DNA of 64,000 nt from Klenkia sesuvii. Its GTDB lineage: Bacteria; Actinomycetota; Actinomycetes; Mycobacteriales; Geodermatophilaceae. The stretch is taken from NCBI RefSeq assembly GCF_037083825.1, contig NZ_JBAPLU010000006.1, positions 1 to 64,000 on the forward strand, in the 5' to 3' direction. Under the pieces are notes generated by a model. That model made no database searches. It was not told the origin of the DNA and saw nothing but the letters and a program-made list of their open reading frames with translations. This document shows positions 41,449-56,769 of this stretch, one piece after another. Each line of letters opens with the position of its first letter. Positions within the stretch are counted from its first letter, which is position 1. A program made the position numbers and the translations under genes.

Positions 41449-43179
41449 TCAGACCAGGGCGCGGCCGACCGCGACGGCGCGGGTGTCGGGGGCGGCGACC
41501 CGCACGGCGTCGGCGGCCTGGTCGTCGGCCTCGGTCTGCGAGCGACGCTCGGCCTCGACCCGGGCGGCGTAGGAGGCCACCTCGTTGGCGACCCGCTCGT
41601 CGTCCCACCCCAGCACGCCGGCGACGGCCTCGGCCACGGCCTGCGCGCTCTCGGTGCCCCGGTGCGGGGTCTCGATCGAGATGCGGGTGCGCCGGGCGAG
41701 CAGGTCGTCGACGTGCAGGGCGCCCTCGTGGGCGGCACCCCAGACCATCTCGACCATCAGGTACTCCTCGGCGCCGGGCACGGCCTCGAGCAGCGAGCGG
41801 TCGTCGGCGGCCAGGGCCAGCACGTCGGGGGTCAGCGAGCCGTACCGGTTGAGCAGGTGCTCGGCGCGGTACTTGCCGATGCCCCACTGCTCGGCCAACC
41901 GGTCGAGGGAGTTGACCATCGCGTGGTAGCCCTCGGCCCCGACCAGCGGGATGTCCTCGGTGACGCTGGCCGGCACCGACCGGGTGACGTCCTCGACGAC
42001 GGCGTCGACGGCGTCGGCGGCCATGGGCCGGTAGGTCGTGTACTTGCCGCCGGCCACCGAGATGACGCCGGGCGAGGGGCGGGCCACCGCGTGCTCGCGG
42101 GAGAGCTGGCTGGTGTCCTCGCTCTCGCCGGACAGCAGGGGGCGCAGACCGGCGTAGACGCCGGAGATGTCCTCGTGGGTCAGCGGGGTGGTCAGCACCC
42201 GGTTGACGTGCTCGAGGATGTAGTCGATGTCGGCCTTGGACGCCGCGGGGTGGGCCTTGTCGAGGTCCCAGTCGGTGTCGGTGGTGCCGACGATCCAGTG
42301 CGAGCCCCACGGGATGACGAACAGCACCGACTTCTCGGTCTTGAGGATCAGGCCGGTCTCGCCGTTGATCCGGTCGCGCGGGACGACGATGTGCACGCCC
42401 TTGGAGGCCCGCACGTGGAAGCGGCCGCGGCCGCCGACGAGGGTCTGCAGGTCGTCGGTCCAGACGCCGGTCGCGTTGACCACGACCTGGCTCTTGACGT
42501 CGACCTCCTGCCCGGTCTCGACGTCGCGCACCCGGGCGCCGACGACGCGGCCGCCCACGCGGGTGAAGGAGACGACCTCGGCGGAGTTGAGCACGGTGGC
42601 GCCGTACTTGGCCGCGGTGAGGGCCACGGTGAGGGTGTGCCGGGCGTCGTCGGCCTGGGCGTCGAAGTACCGGACGGCGCCGACCAGCGCGTCGGGCTTC
42701 AGCGCGGGGAACAGCTTGCGGGCGCCGGTGCGCGAGAGGTGCTTCTGGGAGGGCATCGGCTCGCTGAGTGCGCCGAACCGGGCCAGGCCGTCGTACAGCG
42801 CGAGACCGGCGGTGACGTAGGGCCGCTCCCACACGCGGTGGGTCAGCGGGTAGAGGAACGGCAGCGGCTTGACCAGGTGCGGGCTGATCCGGTTCACCGC
42901 GAGGTCGCGCTCGTGCAGCGCCTCACGGACCAGGCCGAAGTCGAACTGCTCCAGGTAGCGCAGGCCGCCGTGGAAGAGCTTGGAGGACCGGGACGACGTG
43001 CCCGACGCGAAGTCGCGGGCCTCGACCAGGGCGGTCTTGAGGCCGCGGGTGGCGGCGTCCAGGGCGACCCCGGCCCCGGTGACGCCACCGCCGACGACCA
43101 GGACCTCGAACTCCTCGGCAGCCAGCGCGGCCCAGGCCGCGGCACGCGCTTCGGGACCCATGGGGGGGACGGCGGACAT
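41449..43179 (-). CDS. glpD: Aerobic glycerol-3-phosphate dehydrogenase
   Basis: A 576-aa FAD enzyme that oxidises glycerol-3-phosphate to dihydroxyacetone phosphate at the membrane, passing electrons to quinones. The N-terminal dinucleotide fold is VLVVGGGVTGAGVALDAATRG, cited here as residues about 25-45; then SRSSKLFHGGLRYL, the FAD-contacting motif of the family, VVVNATGVWTD and ISVAGGKYTTYRPMA. The C-terminal cap domain (about 420-540) is present; length is typical (about 560-580). ATG 43179 has AGGAG ahead. A half of the IclR operator lies 96-116 bases upstream, so it should be induced by glycerol along with glpF and glpK. Confidence 0.95.
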   Translation of the reverse strand: MSAVPPMGPEARAAAWAALAAEEFEVLVVGGGVTGAGVALDAATRGLKTALVEARDFASGTSSRSSKLFHGGLRYLEQFDFGLVREALHERDLAVNRISPHLVKPLPFLYPLTHRVWERPYVTAGLALYDGLARFGALSEPMPSQKHLSRTGARKLFPALKPDALVGAVRYFDAQADDARHTLTVALTAAKYGATVLNSAEVVSFTRVGGRVVGARVRDVETGQEVDVKSQVVVNATGVWTDDLQTLVGGRGRFHVRASKGVHIVVPRDRINGETGLILKTEKSVLFVIPWGSHWIVGTTDTDWDLDKAHPAASKADIDYILEHVNRVLTTPLTHEDISGVYAGLRPLLSGESEDTSQLSREHAVARPSPGVISVAGGKYTTYRPMAADAVDAVVEDVTRSVPASVTEDIPLVGAEGYHAMVNSLDRLAEQWGIGKYRAEHLLNRYGSLTPDVLALAADDRSLLEAVPGAEEYLMVEMVWGAAHEGALHVDDLLARRTRISIETPHRGTESAQAVAEAVAGVLGWDDERVANEVASYAARVEAERRSQTEADDQAADAVRVAAPDTRAVAVGRALV

Positions 43180-43274
43180 GCGCACTCCTCGGTTCGGTGC
43201 GGCCCGGGAGCCTCGGCGCATCCCGGACGCTCGCCGTCCACGGTAGGTCCGGCCCGCACCACCTGCGACGCAGC

Positions 43275-43295
43275 TCGTACGACGATGTCGGACAG
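43275..43295. promoter_or_regulatory. IclR/GylR operator at glpD
   Basis: TCGTACGACGATGTCGGACAG matches the palindrome at 46805-46825 at 17 of 21 positions, with the right half ATGTCGGACAG identical. It lies between divergent glpD and the APC permease gene and overlaps one possible permease start (ATG 43285). Confidence 0.65.
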
Positions 43296-43308
43296 GCACA
43301 CTGCGTCC

Positions 43309-44540
<1,232 letters not shown>

Positions 44541-44544
<4 letters not shown>

Positions 44545-46049
44545 TCCGCGCCCCAGGCGATGGACAGCCGCACCGCCTTCTCCCAGGTCGGGTACTCGGC
44601 GTCGAGCTGGGCCGCCCGCGCGGGCACCGGGCTCCACTGCGCCGAGCGGTGCCAGTTGCGGCGCAGCGCCTCCACGTCGGCCCACAACCCCACCGCCAGG
44701 CCGGCGGCGTAGGCCGCGCCCAGCGACACGGTCTCCCCGACCATCGGCCGCACCACGGGGGTGTCCAGCACGTCGGCGACGAACTGCATGAGCAGGTTGT
44801 TGGTCGTCATCCCGCCGTCGACCCGCAGGGCCGGCAGCGCCAGCCCGGAGTCCGCCGCCATGGCCAGGACGACGTCGCGGGTCTGCCACCCGGTCGCCTC
44901 GAGCACCGCGCGCGCCAGGTGGCCCTTGGTGACGTAGGAGGTCAGCCCGGCCACCAGCCCGCGTGCCTCGCCCCGCCAGTGCGGGGCCAGCAGGCCCGAG
45001 AACGCCGGCACGACGTAGCACCCGCCGTTGTCGGCCACGCTGCGGGCCAGGGTCTCGATCTCGGGGGCGGTGCCGATGAGCCCCAGCCCGTCGCGCAGCC
45101 ACTGCACCAGGGCGCCGGCGACGGCCACCGAGCCCTCCAGCGCGTAGTGCACCGGCTCCCCCGCCAGCTGGTAGGCCACCGTGGAGATGGAGCCCGACCG
45201 GGTGTGCACCAGCTCGGTGCCCGTGTTCTGCAGCAGGAAGCTGCCGGTGCCGTAGGTGCACTTCGCCTCGCCCGGGGCGAAGCAGGCCTGCCCGAACAGC
45301 GCGGCCTGCTGGTCGCCCAGCGCCCCGGTGATGGGGATCGGTGAGCCGAGCGCGGTCGCCGTCCCGAGCTCGCCGACGGAGGGCCGGATCCCGGGGAGCA
45401 TCGCGACCGGGATGCCGAAGAAGTCCAGCAGCTCGGGGTCCCAGGCGCAGGTGCGGCAGTCCATGAGCGAGGTGCGGCTGGCGTTGGTCACGTCGGTGAC
45501 GTGCACGCCGCCGTCCGGGCCGCCGGTGAGGTTCCAGACCAGCCAGGTCTCCATGGTGCCGAACAGCAGCTCGCCGCGCTCGGCCCGTTCGCGGGCCCGC
45601 GGGACGTGGTCGAGTACCCAGCGCAGCCGGGGGCCGGCGAAGTAGCCGGCGATGTCCATGCCGCTGCGCTCGCGCACGATGCCGGCGTCGGGCCGGGCCG
45701 AGAGCCGGGCCACGAGCTCCTCGGTGCGGGTGTCCTGCCAGACGATCGCCCGGGTGATCGGCCGGCCCGTGGCGCGCTCCCAGACCACCGTGGTCTCGCG
45801 CTGGTTGGCGATGCCCAGCGCGACGACCTCGCCCGCGGAGGACGCCGCGTCGCGCAGCGCCTGCGCCGCCGTCCGCTGGGTGTTGGCCCAGATCTCCATC
45901 GGGTCGTGCTCGACCCAGCCCGGGCGGGGGAAGAACTGCCGGTGCTCGCGCTGGCGGACCGACACCAGGCGGCCGCCGCGGTCGAAGACGATCGACCGGG
46001 TGGACGTCGTCCCCTGGTCGACGGCCAGCACGAAGCGCTCGGTCACCAC
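44541..46049 (-). CDS. glpK: Glycerol kinase (copy 1, regulator-linked)
   Basis: A 502-aa FGGY-family kinase that makes glycerol-3-phosphate from glycerol and ATP. Seen: DQGTTSTRSIVFD (phosphate loop), REHRQFFPRPGWVEHDP, NQRETTVVWERATG (glycerol contact region), the FGGY signature-type GYFAGPRLRW, and C-terminal LRVDGGMTTNNLLMQF. It starts at GTG 46049 three bases after the iclR stop, so it is cotranscribed with that regulator. The second kinase at 47728 shares most motifs but differs in sequence throughout, so the pair is not a recent duplicate. It could act on glycerol or a related polyol. Confidence 0.9.
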
Positions 46050-46052
46050 GCC

Positions 46053-46769
46053 TCAGCCCTGCCAGCCCAGCTCGCGCGAGATGGCCTGGGCCGACTCGGT
46101 GACCATCGCCACCAGGCGGGGGCGGGGCCCGCGCTGGCCCTCCAGCACCGTCTCCACCGGCCCGCTGATGCCCAGCGCGGCCACGACCAGACCGGTCGAC
46201 CCCCGCACCGGCGCGGCCAGCCCGGCGACCCCGGCCTCCCACCCGCCGTCGACGACCGCCCAGCCCCGGGCACGCACGGCGGCGACGTCGGCCCGCACCG
46301 GACCGGCGCCGCCCACCGTGCGGTGCGGGGCGAAGGCGACCAGCACCCGGCCCAGCGCCGTCCGGTCGGCCGGCAGCACCGCACCCACGTCGAGCTCCTG
46401 CGCGGAGTCGTCGGGCCGGAAGACGTGGTGGACGACGACCACCCGGTCGCCGTCCAGGGTGGCCAGCCGCACCGCCTGCCCGCTGCGCGAGGCCAGGGCG
46501 TCGGCCCAGTTGGACGCCCGCGAGCGCAGCTCGTTCACGTCGAGGTGGCCGGCGCCGAGCTTGAGCAGGCCCGGGCCCAGCGCGTAGCGGCCGGCGCGGT
46601 CCTGCTCGACGAACCGGATGCCGAGCAGGGTGCGCAGCAGGCTGTGCGCGGTGGTCTTGGGCAGCCCGACGGCGGCGGCGATGTCGGTGACGCCGAGCGT
46701 GCCCCCGCTGCCGGCGACCACCTGCAGGATGGCGGCCGCCCGCTCCAGGGACTGCACGGTGCCGGGCAC
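46053..46769 (-). CDS. IclR-family regulator (GylR-like)
   Basis: A 238-aa repressor. The winged HTH lies at the N-terminus (VQSLERAAAILQVV, GVTDIAAAVGLPKTTAHSLLRTL); the C-terminal IclR effector domain contains RATLDGDRVVVVHHV-like strands and GLAAPVRGSTGLVVAALGISGP. IclR proteins with this context control glycerol operons in Streptomyces (GylR). It sits between glpK1 and the divergent glpF-glpK2 pair, with a perfect palindrome upstream of its start. The effector is probably glycerol-3-phosphate (from GylR, inference). GTG 46769 is the chosen start. Confidence 0.88.
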   Translation of the reverse strand: MPGTVQSLERAAAILQVVAGSGGTLGVTDIAAAVGLPKTTAHSLLRTLLGIRFVEQDRAGRYALGPGLLKLGAGHLDVNELRSRASNWADALASRSGQAVRLATLDGDRVVVVHHVFRPDDSAQELDVGAVLPADRTALGRVLVAFAPHRTVGGAGPVRADVAAVRARGWAVVDGGWEAGVAGLAAPVRGSTGLVVAALGISGPVETVLEGQRGPRPRLVAMVTESAQAISRELGWQG

Positions 46770-46804
46770 ACCGCGGACGGTAGGGCATCCGGTACCCACG
46801 CGTC

Positions 46805-46825
46805 CTGTCCGACCATGTCGGACAG
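46805..46825. promoter_or_regulatory. IclR/GylR operator, perfect 21-bp palindrome
   Basis: CTGTCCGA (46805-46812), spacer CCATG, TCGGACAG (46818-46825). It lies 36 bases upstream of the iclR start, in the divergent region facing glpF. The same right half is present upstream of glpD. Confidence 0.75.
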
Positions 46826-46949
46826 AGGCGCTTCCGCCCGGTGACGCGGGCCACCTAGCGTCCAGACGCCGGGGTGATCGGGGACACAGGCGGACCCCCG
46901 GCCCGTGAACCGACCCGCACCGCCGCGGGTGTCCCGACAGGAGTTCTCC

Positions 46950-47690
46950 TTGGACCAGACCACCAGTCTGCTGACCGTGTTCGGCAGCGAGGTCACCGGC
47001 ACGGCGATGCTGATCCTGCTCGGCGTCGGCGTCGTCGCCAACGTCCTGCTGGCCAAGTCCGGCGCCCTCGGCGGCGGCTACATCGTGATCATCTTCGGAT
47101 GGGGCCTGGCGGTGTTCGCCGGCGTCTTCGCCGCCGCGAAGTCGGGCGCGCACCTCAACCCGGCGGTCACGATCGGGCTGCTGACCAGCGACAGCACCGA
47201 GTACGCCCCCGGGGTCGACATCACCCTCGCCTCCACGCTGACCTACTTCGCCGGCGAGCTGGTGGGGGCCTTCATCGGCGCGGTGCTGGCCTGGTTGGCG
47301 TTCCGCAAGCACTACGAGGCCGAGACCGACCCGGGCACGATCCTCGGTACGTTCTCCACGAGCCCGGCGATCAAGAGCTACGCCGACAACGTCATCACCG
47401 AGGCCATCGGCACGTTCGTGCTGGTGTACATCGTGATCCGGTTCGGGGACACCCCCACCGGCCTGGGCCCGCTGGCCGTCGCGCTGCTCGTCGTCGGCAT
47501 CGGTGCTTCGCTGGGCGGGCCGACCGGCTACGCCATCAACCCGGCGCGCGACCTCGGGCCCCGCATCGCCCATGCCCTGCTCCCCATCAAGAACAAGGGC
47601 GCCAGCAACTGGGCCTACAGCTGGGTGCCGATCGTCGGGCCGGTCCTCGGCGCGATCATCGCGGGCCTGTTCTCCCGCGTCCCCGTCTGA
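46950..47690 (+). CDS. glpF: Glycerol uptake facilitator
   Basis: A 246-aa MIP-family channel with six helices and the two pore motifs HLNPAVT and INPARDLGPR. The Asp after the second NPA box and the Arg in the filter are typical of aquaglyceroporins, so glycerol and small polyols pass. TTG 46950 has AGGAG six bases upstream and begins right before helix one; the open frame before it lacks a better start. It is first in the glpF-glpK2 operon and shares the regulated divergent region with the GylR-like gene. Confidence 0.92.
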   Translation: MDQTTSLLTVFGSEVTGTAMLILLGVGVVANVLLAKSGALGGGYIVIIFGWGLAVFAGVFAAAKSGAHLNPAVTIGLLTSDSTEYAPGVDITLASTLTYFAGELVGAFIGAVLAWLAFRKHYEAETDPGTILGTFSTSPAIKSYADNVITEAIGTFVLVYIVIRFGDTPTGLGPLAVALLVVGIGASLGGPTGYAINPARDLGPRIAHALLPIKNKGASNWAYSWVPIVGPVLGAIIAGLFSRVPV

Positions 47691-47727
47691 CCCCGACCCA
47701 CCCGACTCAGAGCTGAGGAGAGACACC

Positions 47728-49248
47728 ATGGCAGGGAAGTACGTCGCCGCGATCGACCAGGGCACCACCAGCACCCGCTGCATCCTGTTCGACCACGACG
47801 GGAAGATCGTGGCCACCGGCCAGAAGGAGCACGAGCAGATCTTCCCGCGGGCCGGCTGGGTCGAGCACGACCCGCTGGAGATCTGGGCCAACACCCGCGA
47901 GGTCGTCGGCCAGGCCCTGGCCCGCGGCAACGCCTCGACCGGCGACATCGTCGCCGTCGGCATCACCAACCAGCGCGAGACCACCGTCGTGTGGGACAGG
48001 ACCACCGGGCAGCCGGTCTACAACGCGATCGTCTGGCAGGACACCCGCACCGGGAAGATCTGCGACGCCCTCGCGGCCCTGGGCGGCGGCGACGAGCGCT
48101 ACAAGGACCGCGTCGGCCTGCCGCTGGCCACCTACTTCGCCGGGCCGAAGGTGCGCTGGATCCTGGACAACGTCGACGGCGCACGGGAGCGGGCCGAGGC
48201 CGGGGACCTGGTCATGGGCACCATCGACTCCTGGCTGATCTGGAACATGACCGGTGGCACCGACGGCGGCAAGCACCTCACCGACGTCTCCAACGCCAGC
48301 CGCACCATGCTCATGGACTACCGCACCCTCGAGTGGCTGCCCGACATCGCCGAGGAGATGGGCATCCCGATGTCCATGCTCCCCGAGATCCGGTCCAACT
48401 CCGAGGTCTACGGCGAGGGCCGCGCCGCCGGGTTCCTGGCCGGCGTCCCGATCTCGGGCTCGCTGGGCGACCAGCAGGCCGCCACCTTCGGCCAGGTCTG
48501 CTTCGAGCGCGGCATGGCCAAGAACACCTACGGCACCGGCAACTTCATGCTGCTCAACACCGGCGAGGAGGCCGTGCCCAGCGAGAACGGCCTGCTCACC
48601 ACGCTCTGCTACCAGCTGGGCGACGCGAAGCCGGTCTACGCCCTCGAGGGCTCGATCGCCGTCACCGGGTCGCTGGTGCAGTGGCTGCGCGACAACCTGG
48701 GGATCATCGGCTCGGCGCCCGAGGTCGAGACCCTGGCCGCCGGCGTGGAGGACAACGGCGGGGCCTACATCGTGCCCGCGTTCTCCGGCCTGTTCGCCCC
48801 GCACTGGCGCTCCGACGCCCGCGGTGCGCTGGTCGGGCTCACCCGCTACGTCAACAAGGGCCACATCGCCCGCGCCGTGCTGGAGGCCACTGCCTTCCAG
48901 ACCCGCGAGGTGCTCGACGCGATGAACGCCGACTCCGGGGTGGCGCTCTCCGAGCTGCGGGTCGACGGCGGCATGGTCGGCAACGAGCTGCTCATGCAGT
49001 TCCAGGCCGACGTCCTCGACGTCCCGGTCATCCGGCCCGAGATCGTCGAGACCACGGCGCTGGGTGCGGCCTACGCCGCGGGTCTGGCGGTCGGGTTCTG
49101 GTCCGACCTCGACGAGCTCACCGCCAAGTGGGCCGAGGACAAGCGCTGGGAGCCGGCCATGGAGGCCGACGAGCGCGACCGCCAGTACCGCAACTGGCAG
49201 AAGGCGGTCACCAAGACCCTGGACTGGGTCGACGACGACGTGAGCTGA
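47728..49248 (+). CDS. glpK: Glycerol kinase (copy 2, facilitator-linked)
   Basis: A 506-aa FGGY kinase, canonical in all respects: AAIDQGTTSTRCILFDHDG, EHEQIFPRAGWVEHDPLEIW, TNQRETTVVWDRTTG, SLGDQQAATFGQVCF, KNTYGTGNFMLLNTG, LRVDGGMVGNELLMQFQADV. ATG 47728 has GAGGAG upstream. It sits 37 bases after glpF, the standard arrangement in which the kinase traps entering glycerol. It is likely the main glycerol kinase; copy 1 lies with the regulator. Confidence 0.95.
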   Translation: MAGKYVAAIDQGTTSTRCILFDHDGKIVATGQKEHEQIFPRAGWVEHDPLEIWANTREVVGQALARGNASTGDIVAVGITNQRETTVVWDRTTGQPVYNAIVWQDTRTGKICDALAALGGGDERYKDRVGLPLATYFAGPKVRWILDNVDGARERAEAGDLVMGTIDSWLIWNMTGGTDGGKHLTDVSNASRTMLMDYRTLEWLPDIAEEMGIPMSMLPEIRSNSEVYGEGRAAGFLAGVPISGSLGDQQAATFGQVCFERGMAKNTYGTGNFMLLNTGEEAVPSENGLLTTLCYQLGDAKPVYALEGSIAVTGSLVQWLRDNLGIIGSAPEVETLAAGVEDNGGAYIVPAFSGLFAPHWRSDARGALVGLTRYVNKGHIARAVLEATAFQTREVLDAMNADSGVALSELRVDGGMVGNELLMQFQADVLDVPVIRPEIVETTALGAAYAAGLAVGFWSDLDELTAKWAEDKRWEPAMEADERDRQYRNWQKAVTKTLDWVDDDVS

Positions 49249-49257
49249 GCACGCTGT

Positions 49258-49311
49258 CGCGCTCCGCGCTCCCACCGCGGCCACGTGCCGTGGTGGGTGG
49301 CGCGGAGCGCG
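49258..49311 (+). terminator. Strong hairpin after glpK2
   Basis: CGCGCTCCGCG (49258-49268) pairs with CGCGGAGCGCG (49301-49311); the arms continue inward through CCCACC/GGTGGG with few mismatches. It starts ten bases after the glpK2 stop. Confidence 0.75.
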
Positions 49312-49313
49312 TC

Positions 49314-49368
49314 CTGCTCGTCCTCGGGGAGGGCCGGCTCGTCCCTCGCGTCCTCCCGTCGTCCTCGC
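49314..49368 (+). repeat. Copy A of a 55-nt repeat, behind glpK2
   Basis: CTGCTCGTCCTCGGGGAG at its start and CTCCCGTCGTCCTCGC at its end; about 90% identical to the minus strand of 41328-41383. It follows the glpK2 terminator hairpin and lies before the pgm stop on the other strand. In both copies the element is in the sense direction of a glycerol gene. Confidence 0.75.
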
Positions 49369-49382
49369 CCGAGGCGGCCCGG

Positions 49383-51017
<1,635 letters not shown>

Positions 51018-51072
51018 GCGGTGATCCTGGACCGTCGAGCGCCGTCGTCGCGACCCGGGACGACGGGTCGGG

Positions 51073-51522
51073 CTACCTGCTGGCGAGGAGCAGCACGGGG
51101 ATGGCCAGGAACGCCAGCCCCACGTAGCCCAGCACGATGCCGGCGATGGCCATGCCGTCGCCGGACTCACCCCGCTGCCTGATCTGCTGGCGGGCCACGT
51201 AGCCGAACACCAGCGCCAGCACGCTGCCGATCCAGTAGATCCACAGGATGCCCAGCACCATCGACGCGACGGCCAGGCCGTTGGTGGACCGCTGGACGAC
51301 GTAGGCCGGCTGGCCGTAGGGCGCCCACGGTCCCGGCTGGGCGGGGTACTGCGCCTGGTGCTGGGCGGGGTACTGGGCTTGGTACTGGCCCTGGTGCTGG
51401 GCGGGGTACTGGCCGGACGGCGACGACCAGGCCTGCGGCGTGCCGTACCCGGCGCCGTAGGCCTGCGGACCGGTCTCCTCGCGGCGTCCCGCCTGCGGGG
51501 TGTCGTCCTGCCGGTCGCTCAT
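51073..51522 (-). CDS. DUF4190-domain small membrane protein
   Basis: A 149-aa protein with a Gln/Tyr/Pro/Ala-rich N-terminal half, including tandem QYPAQHQ and QYQAQYPAQ units (about residues 38-62), then two membrane helices typical of DUF4190 (NGLAVASMVLGILWIYWIGS and GMAIAGIVLGYVGLAFLAI). The repeated units are also repeated at the DNA level, so repeat-number variation is likely. Function unknown; such proteins are common at the actinobacterial membrane. ATG 51522 follows GAGGA. Confidence 0.8.
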   Translation of the reverse strand: MSDRQDDTPQAGRREETGPQAYGAGYGTPQAWSSPSGQYPAQHQGQYQAQYPAQHQAQYPAQPGPWAPYGQPAYVVQRSTNGLAVASMVLGILWIYWIGSVLALVFGYVARQQIRQRGESGDGMAIAGIVLGYVGLAFLAIPVLLLASR

Positions 51523-51652
51523 CGGTCCTCGTCTCGACGGTCAGCGGGGGTCCGGGCAGCCTACGCGGCACCACCGACACCGCCCGGTCCGGTGTGCACA
51601 CCCGGGGCCGCGGTCCACAGCTGCCCGCGGAGCGCCCGGACCGTCGGTGGTC

Positions 51653-54972
<3,320 letters not shown>

Positions 54973-54976
<4 letters not shown>

Positions 54977-55836
54977 CGCTCGACCTGGACCAGGAAGCGG
55001 CGCACGGCCTCGGTGAACACCTCGGGTGCCTCCGAGTGCACCCAGTGGCCGGCGTTCTTCACCCGCACCAACCTGACCAGCGGGAACAGCTCCTCCATCC
55101 GCGGACGGTCCTCGTCGAGCACGTAGGTCGAGTCCGCCCCCGCGATCCACAGCGTCGGCCCCTCGAACACCGCACCCGGGGGCGGGTCGGGGAAGCCCCG
55201 CAGCACCCCCAGGTCCCGGCCCAGCAGCTCCAGGTTCAACCGCCACCGCCACGACCTGCCCGCCCCGCCGGCCGCGTTCTCCCGCACCAGCGACTGCAGC
55301 AGGAAGGCCCGCACCATGTCGCTGGGCACGGCGGTGCGCAGCGCGGCGTCGGCGTCCTCCCGGGTGGTCAGGCCCTCGAGGTCGACCGCCTGCATCGCGG
55401 CGATGAACGCGGCGAACGGTGAGGCATCCTCGTCGGGGTCGTCGGTGCGGCCCCCGGTCTCGGGGTAGACCGACGGCGAGATGTCCACGACCACCAGACC
55501 GCGCAGCAGCTCGGGCCGCCGCAGCGCCAGCTGCATCGCCACCTTGCCGCCCATCGAGTGCCCGACCAGCGTCACCGGCTCGCCGAACCCCTCGAGCAGG
55601 TCGGCCACCGCGCCGGCCATGTCGACGTAGTCCACCCGGTCGGTCCAGGGCGAGTGCCCGTGGTTGGGCAGGTCGACCAGCGTCACCCGGTGGCCGGGGC
55701 CGTCCGAGGTCGGGTCGGCCAGCCGGCGCGCCACCGTCGTCCAGTTGCGGCCCTGCCCGAACAGCCCGTGCACGAAGACCACCCGGGGGCCCTCCTCCCC
55801 GACGGTCCGGGTCGCCAGCTCCAGCTCGGCGCTCAC
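54973..55836 (-). CDS. Alpha/beta hydrolase (YbfF-like esterase)
   Basis: A 287-aa alpha/beta-hydrolase. The oxyanion region is FVHGLFGQGRNW, nucleophile elbow GHSMGGK, catalytic Asp probably in IAGADSTYV and His in NAGHWVHSEAP. DLPNHGHSPW and the GLFGQGRNW stretch resemble YbfF/ABHD11 esterases acting on acyl-thioesters or esters. GTG 55836 avoids an open but unrelated extension. No signal peptide, so cytoplasmic. Confidence 0.85.
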
Positions 55837-55991
55837 CGGGGCACCGCCGACGACGGCGCGGCAACGGCGCACCCACCGGCCGGGCGGGACGCGAGCGGGG
55901 CACGGGGCAGGAGGAGCAGCACGGGGCCAGTGTGACCGGGTGCGGCCCCACCCGGCCGTGTCGCCACCCCCGGCGGCACCGCCACCCGGCC

Positions 55992-56732
55992 ATGGTGGAC
56001 GGCGTGCGCGGCGAGACGGACGGTGCGGTGACCACCGAGGCGGTGGTGTGGTCGGGCAGCGGCACTGCCTGGCCCGGCGTCGGCTGGGGCGAGCCGCTGG
56101 CCGCCCGGCTGGCCGAGCTGGGCTGGCGCGTGTCCCTCGTCCCGTGGGGCGACCCGGCCGGTGAGCACCGCGGCCGGCCCGGCGTGGTGCACGTGTTCAG
56201 CGGCGGGCTGGAGGCCGTCGGCTCCCGCACCGCCGCGATGGCCGAGCGGCTCGACGCCGTCCGGGGCGCGTTGGTCGAGGCGCGGGCGGGCCGGGCCGCC
56301 GTCCTCGGGGTCTGCCAGGGCGCGCAGCTGCTGGCCGCCGTCGCCGCGGGCGCCGCTCCGCTGCCGGTGGCCTCCGGAGGCGAAGCCGGCGTGACCACCG
56401 TGCGCGGCCACGGCGTCCCCGACCTGACCGTGGCCACCGCCCACGTCCAGGAGGTGCCCGCTGCGCTGCTGGCGCACGACGACGTCCGGCTGCTGTGGAG
56501 CAACCCCGTCACCACGGTGCAGGGCTTCGCCGTGGGCGCCGGTGCCGTCGGGGTGCAGTTCCACCCCGAGCTGACCGAGCCGGAGTCACACCGGGCGACC
56601 GCGGCCTTCCGGTCGCTGCTCGACGTCCCCGACGCCCCGCCGGCCACGGGCCCGGTGGACCCGCACGCCGCGCTGAGCACCGTCCTGGCCGCCGCCGGCG
56701 TCGCCCGGCCGCTCGGCGCGCTCGCGGCCTGA
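55992..56732 (+). CDS. Class I glutamine amidotransferase-like protein
   Basis: A protein of about 246 aa with a GATase1 fold: nucleophile Cys108 in LGVCQGAQLLA and catalytic His191 with following Glu in QFHPELTE, so the triad looks complete. No synthetase domain is attached, so it may act with an unlinked partner or as a gamma-glutamyl hydrolase. The N-terminal VVWSGSGTAWPG is unusual. ATG 55992 is the first start after the divergent gap; GTG 56028 may be the real one. The neighbours (hydrolase, helicase) give no clue. Confidence 0.75.
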   Translation: MVDGVRGETDGAVTTEAVVWSGSGTAWPGVGWGEPLAARLAELGWRVSLVPWGDPAGEHRGRPGVVHVFSGGLEAVGSRTAAMAERLDAVRGALVEARAGRAAVLGVCQGAQLLAAVAAGAAPLPVASGGEAGVTTVRGHGVPDLTVATAHVQEVPAALLAHDDVRLLWSNPVTTVQGFAVGAGAVGVQFHPELTEPESHRATAAFRSLLDVPDAPPATGPVDPHAALSTVLAAAGVARPLGALAA

Positions 56733-56769
56733 CCGACCGGGGTCCGACGGACCCGTAGCGTCGCCTCCC

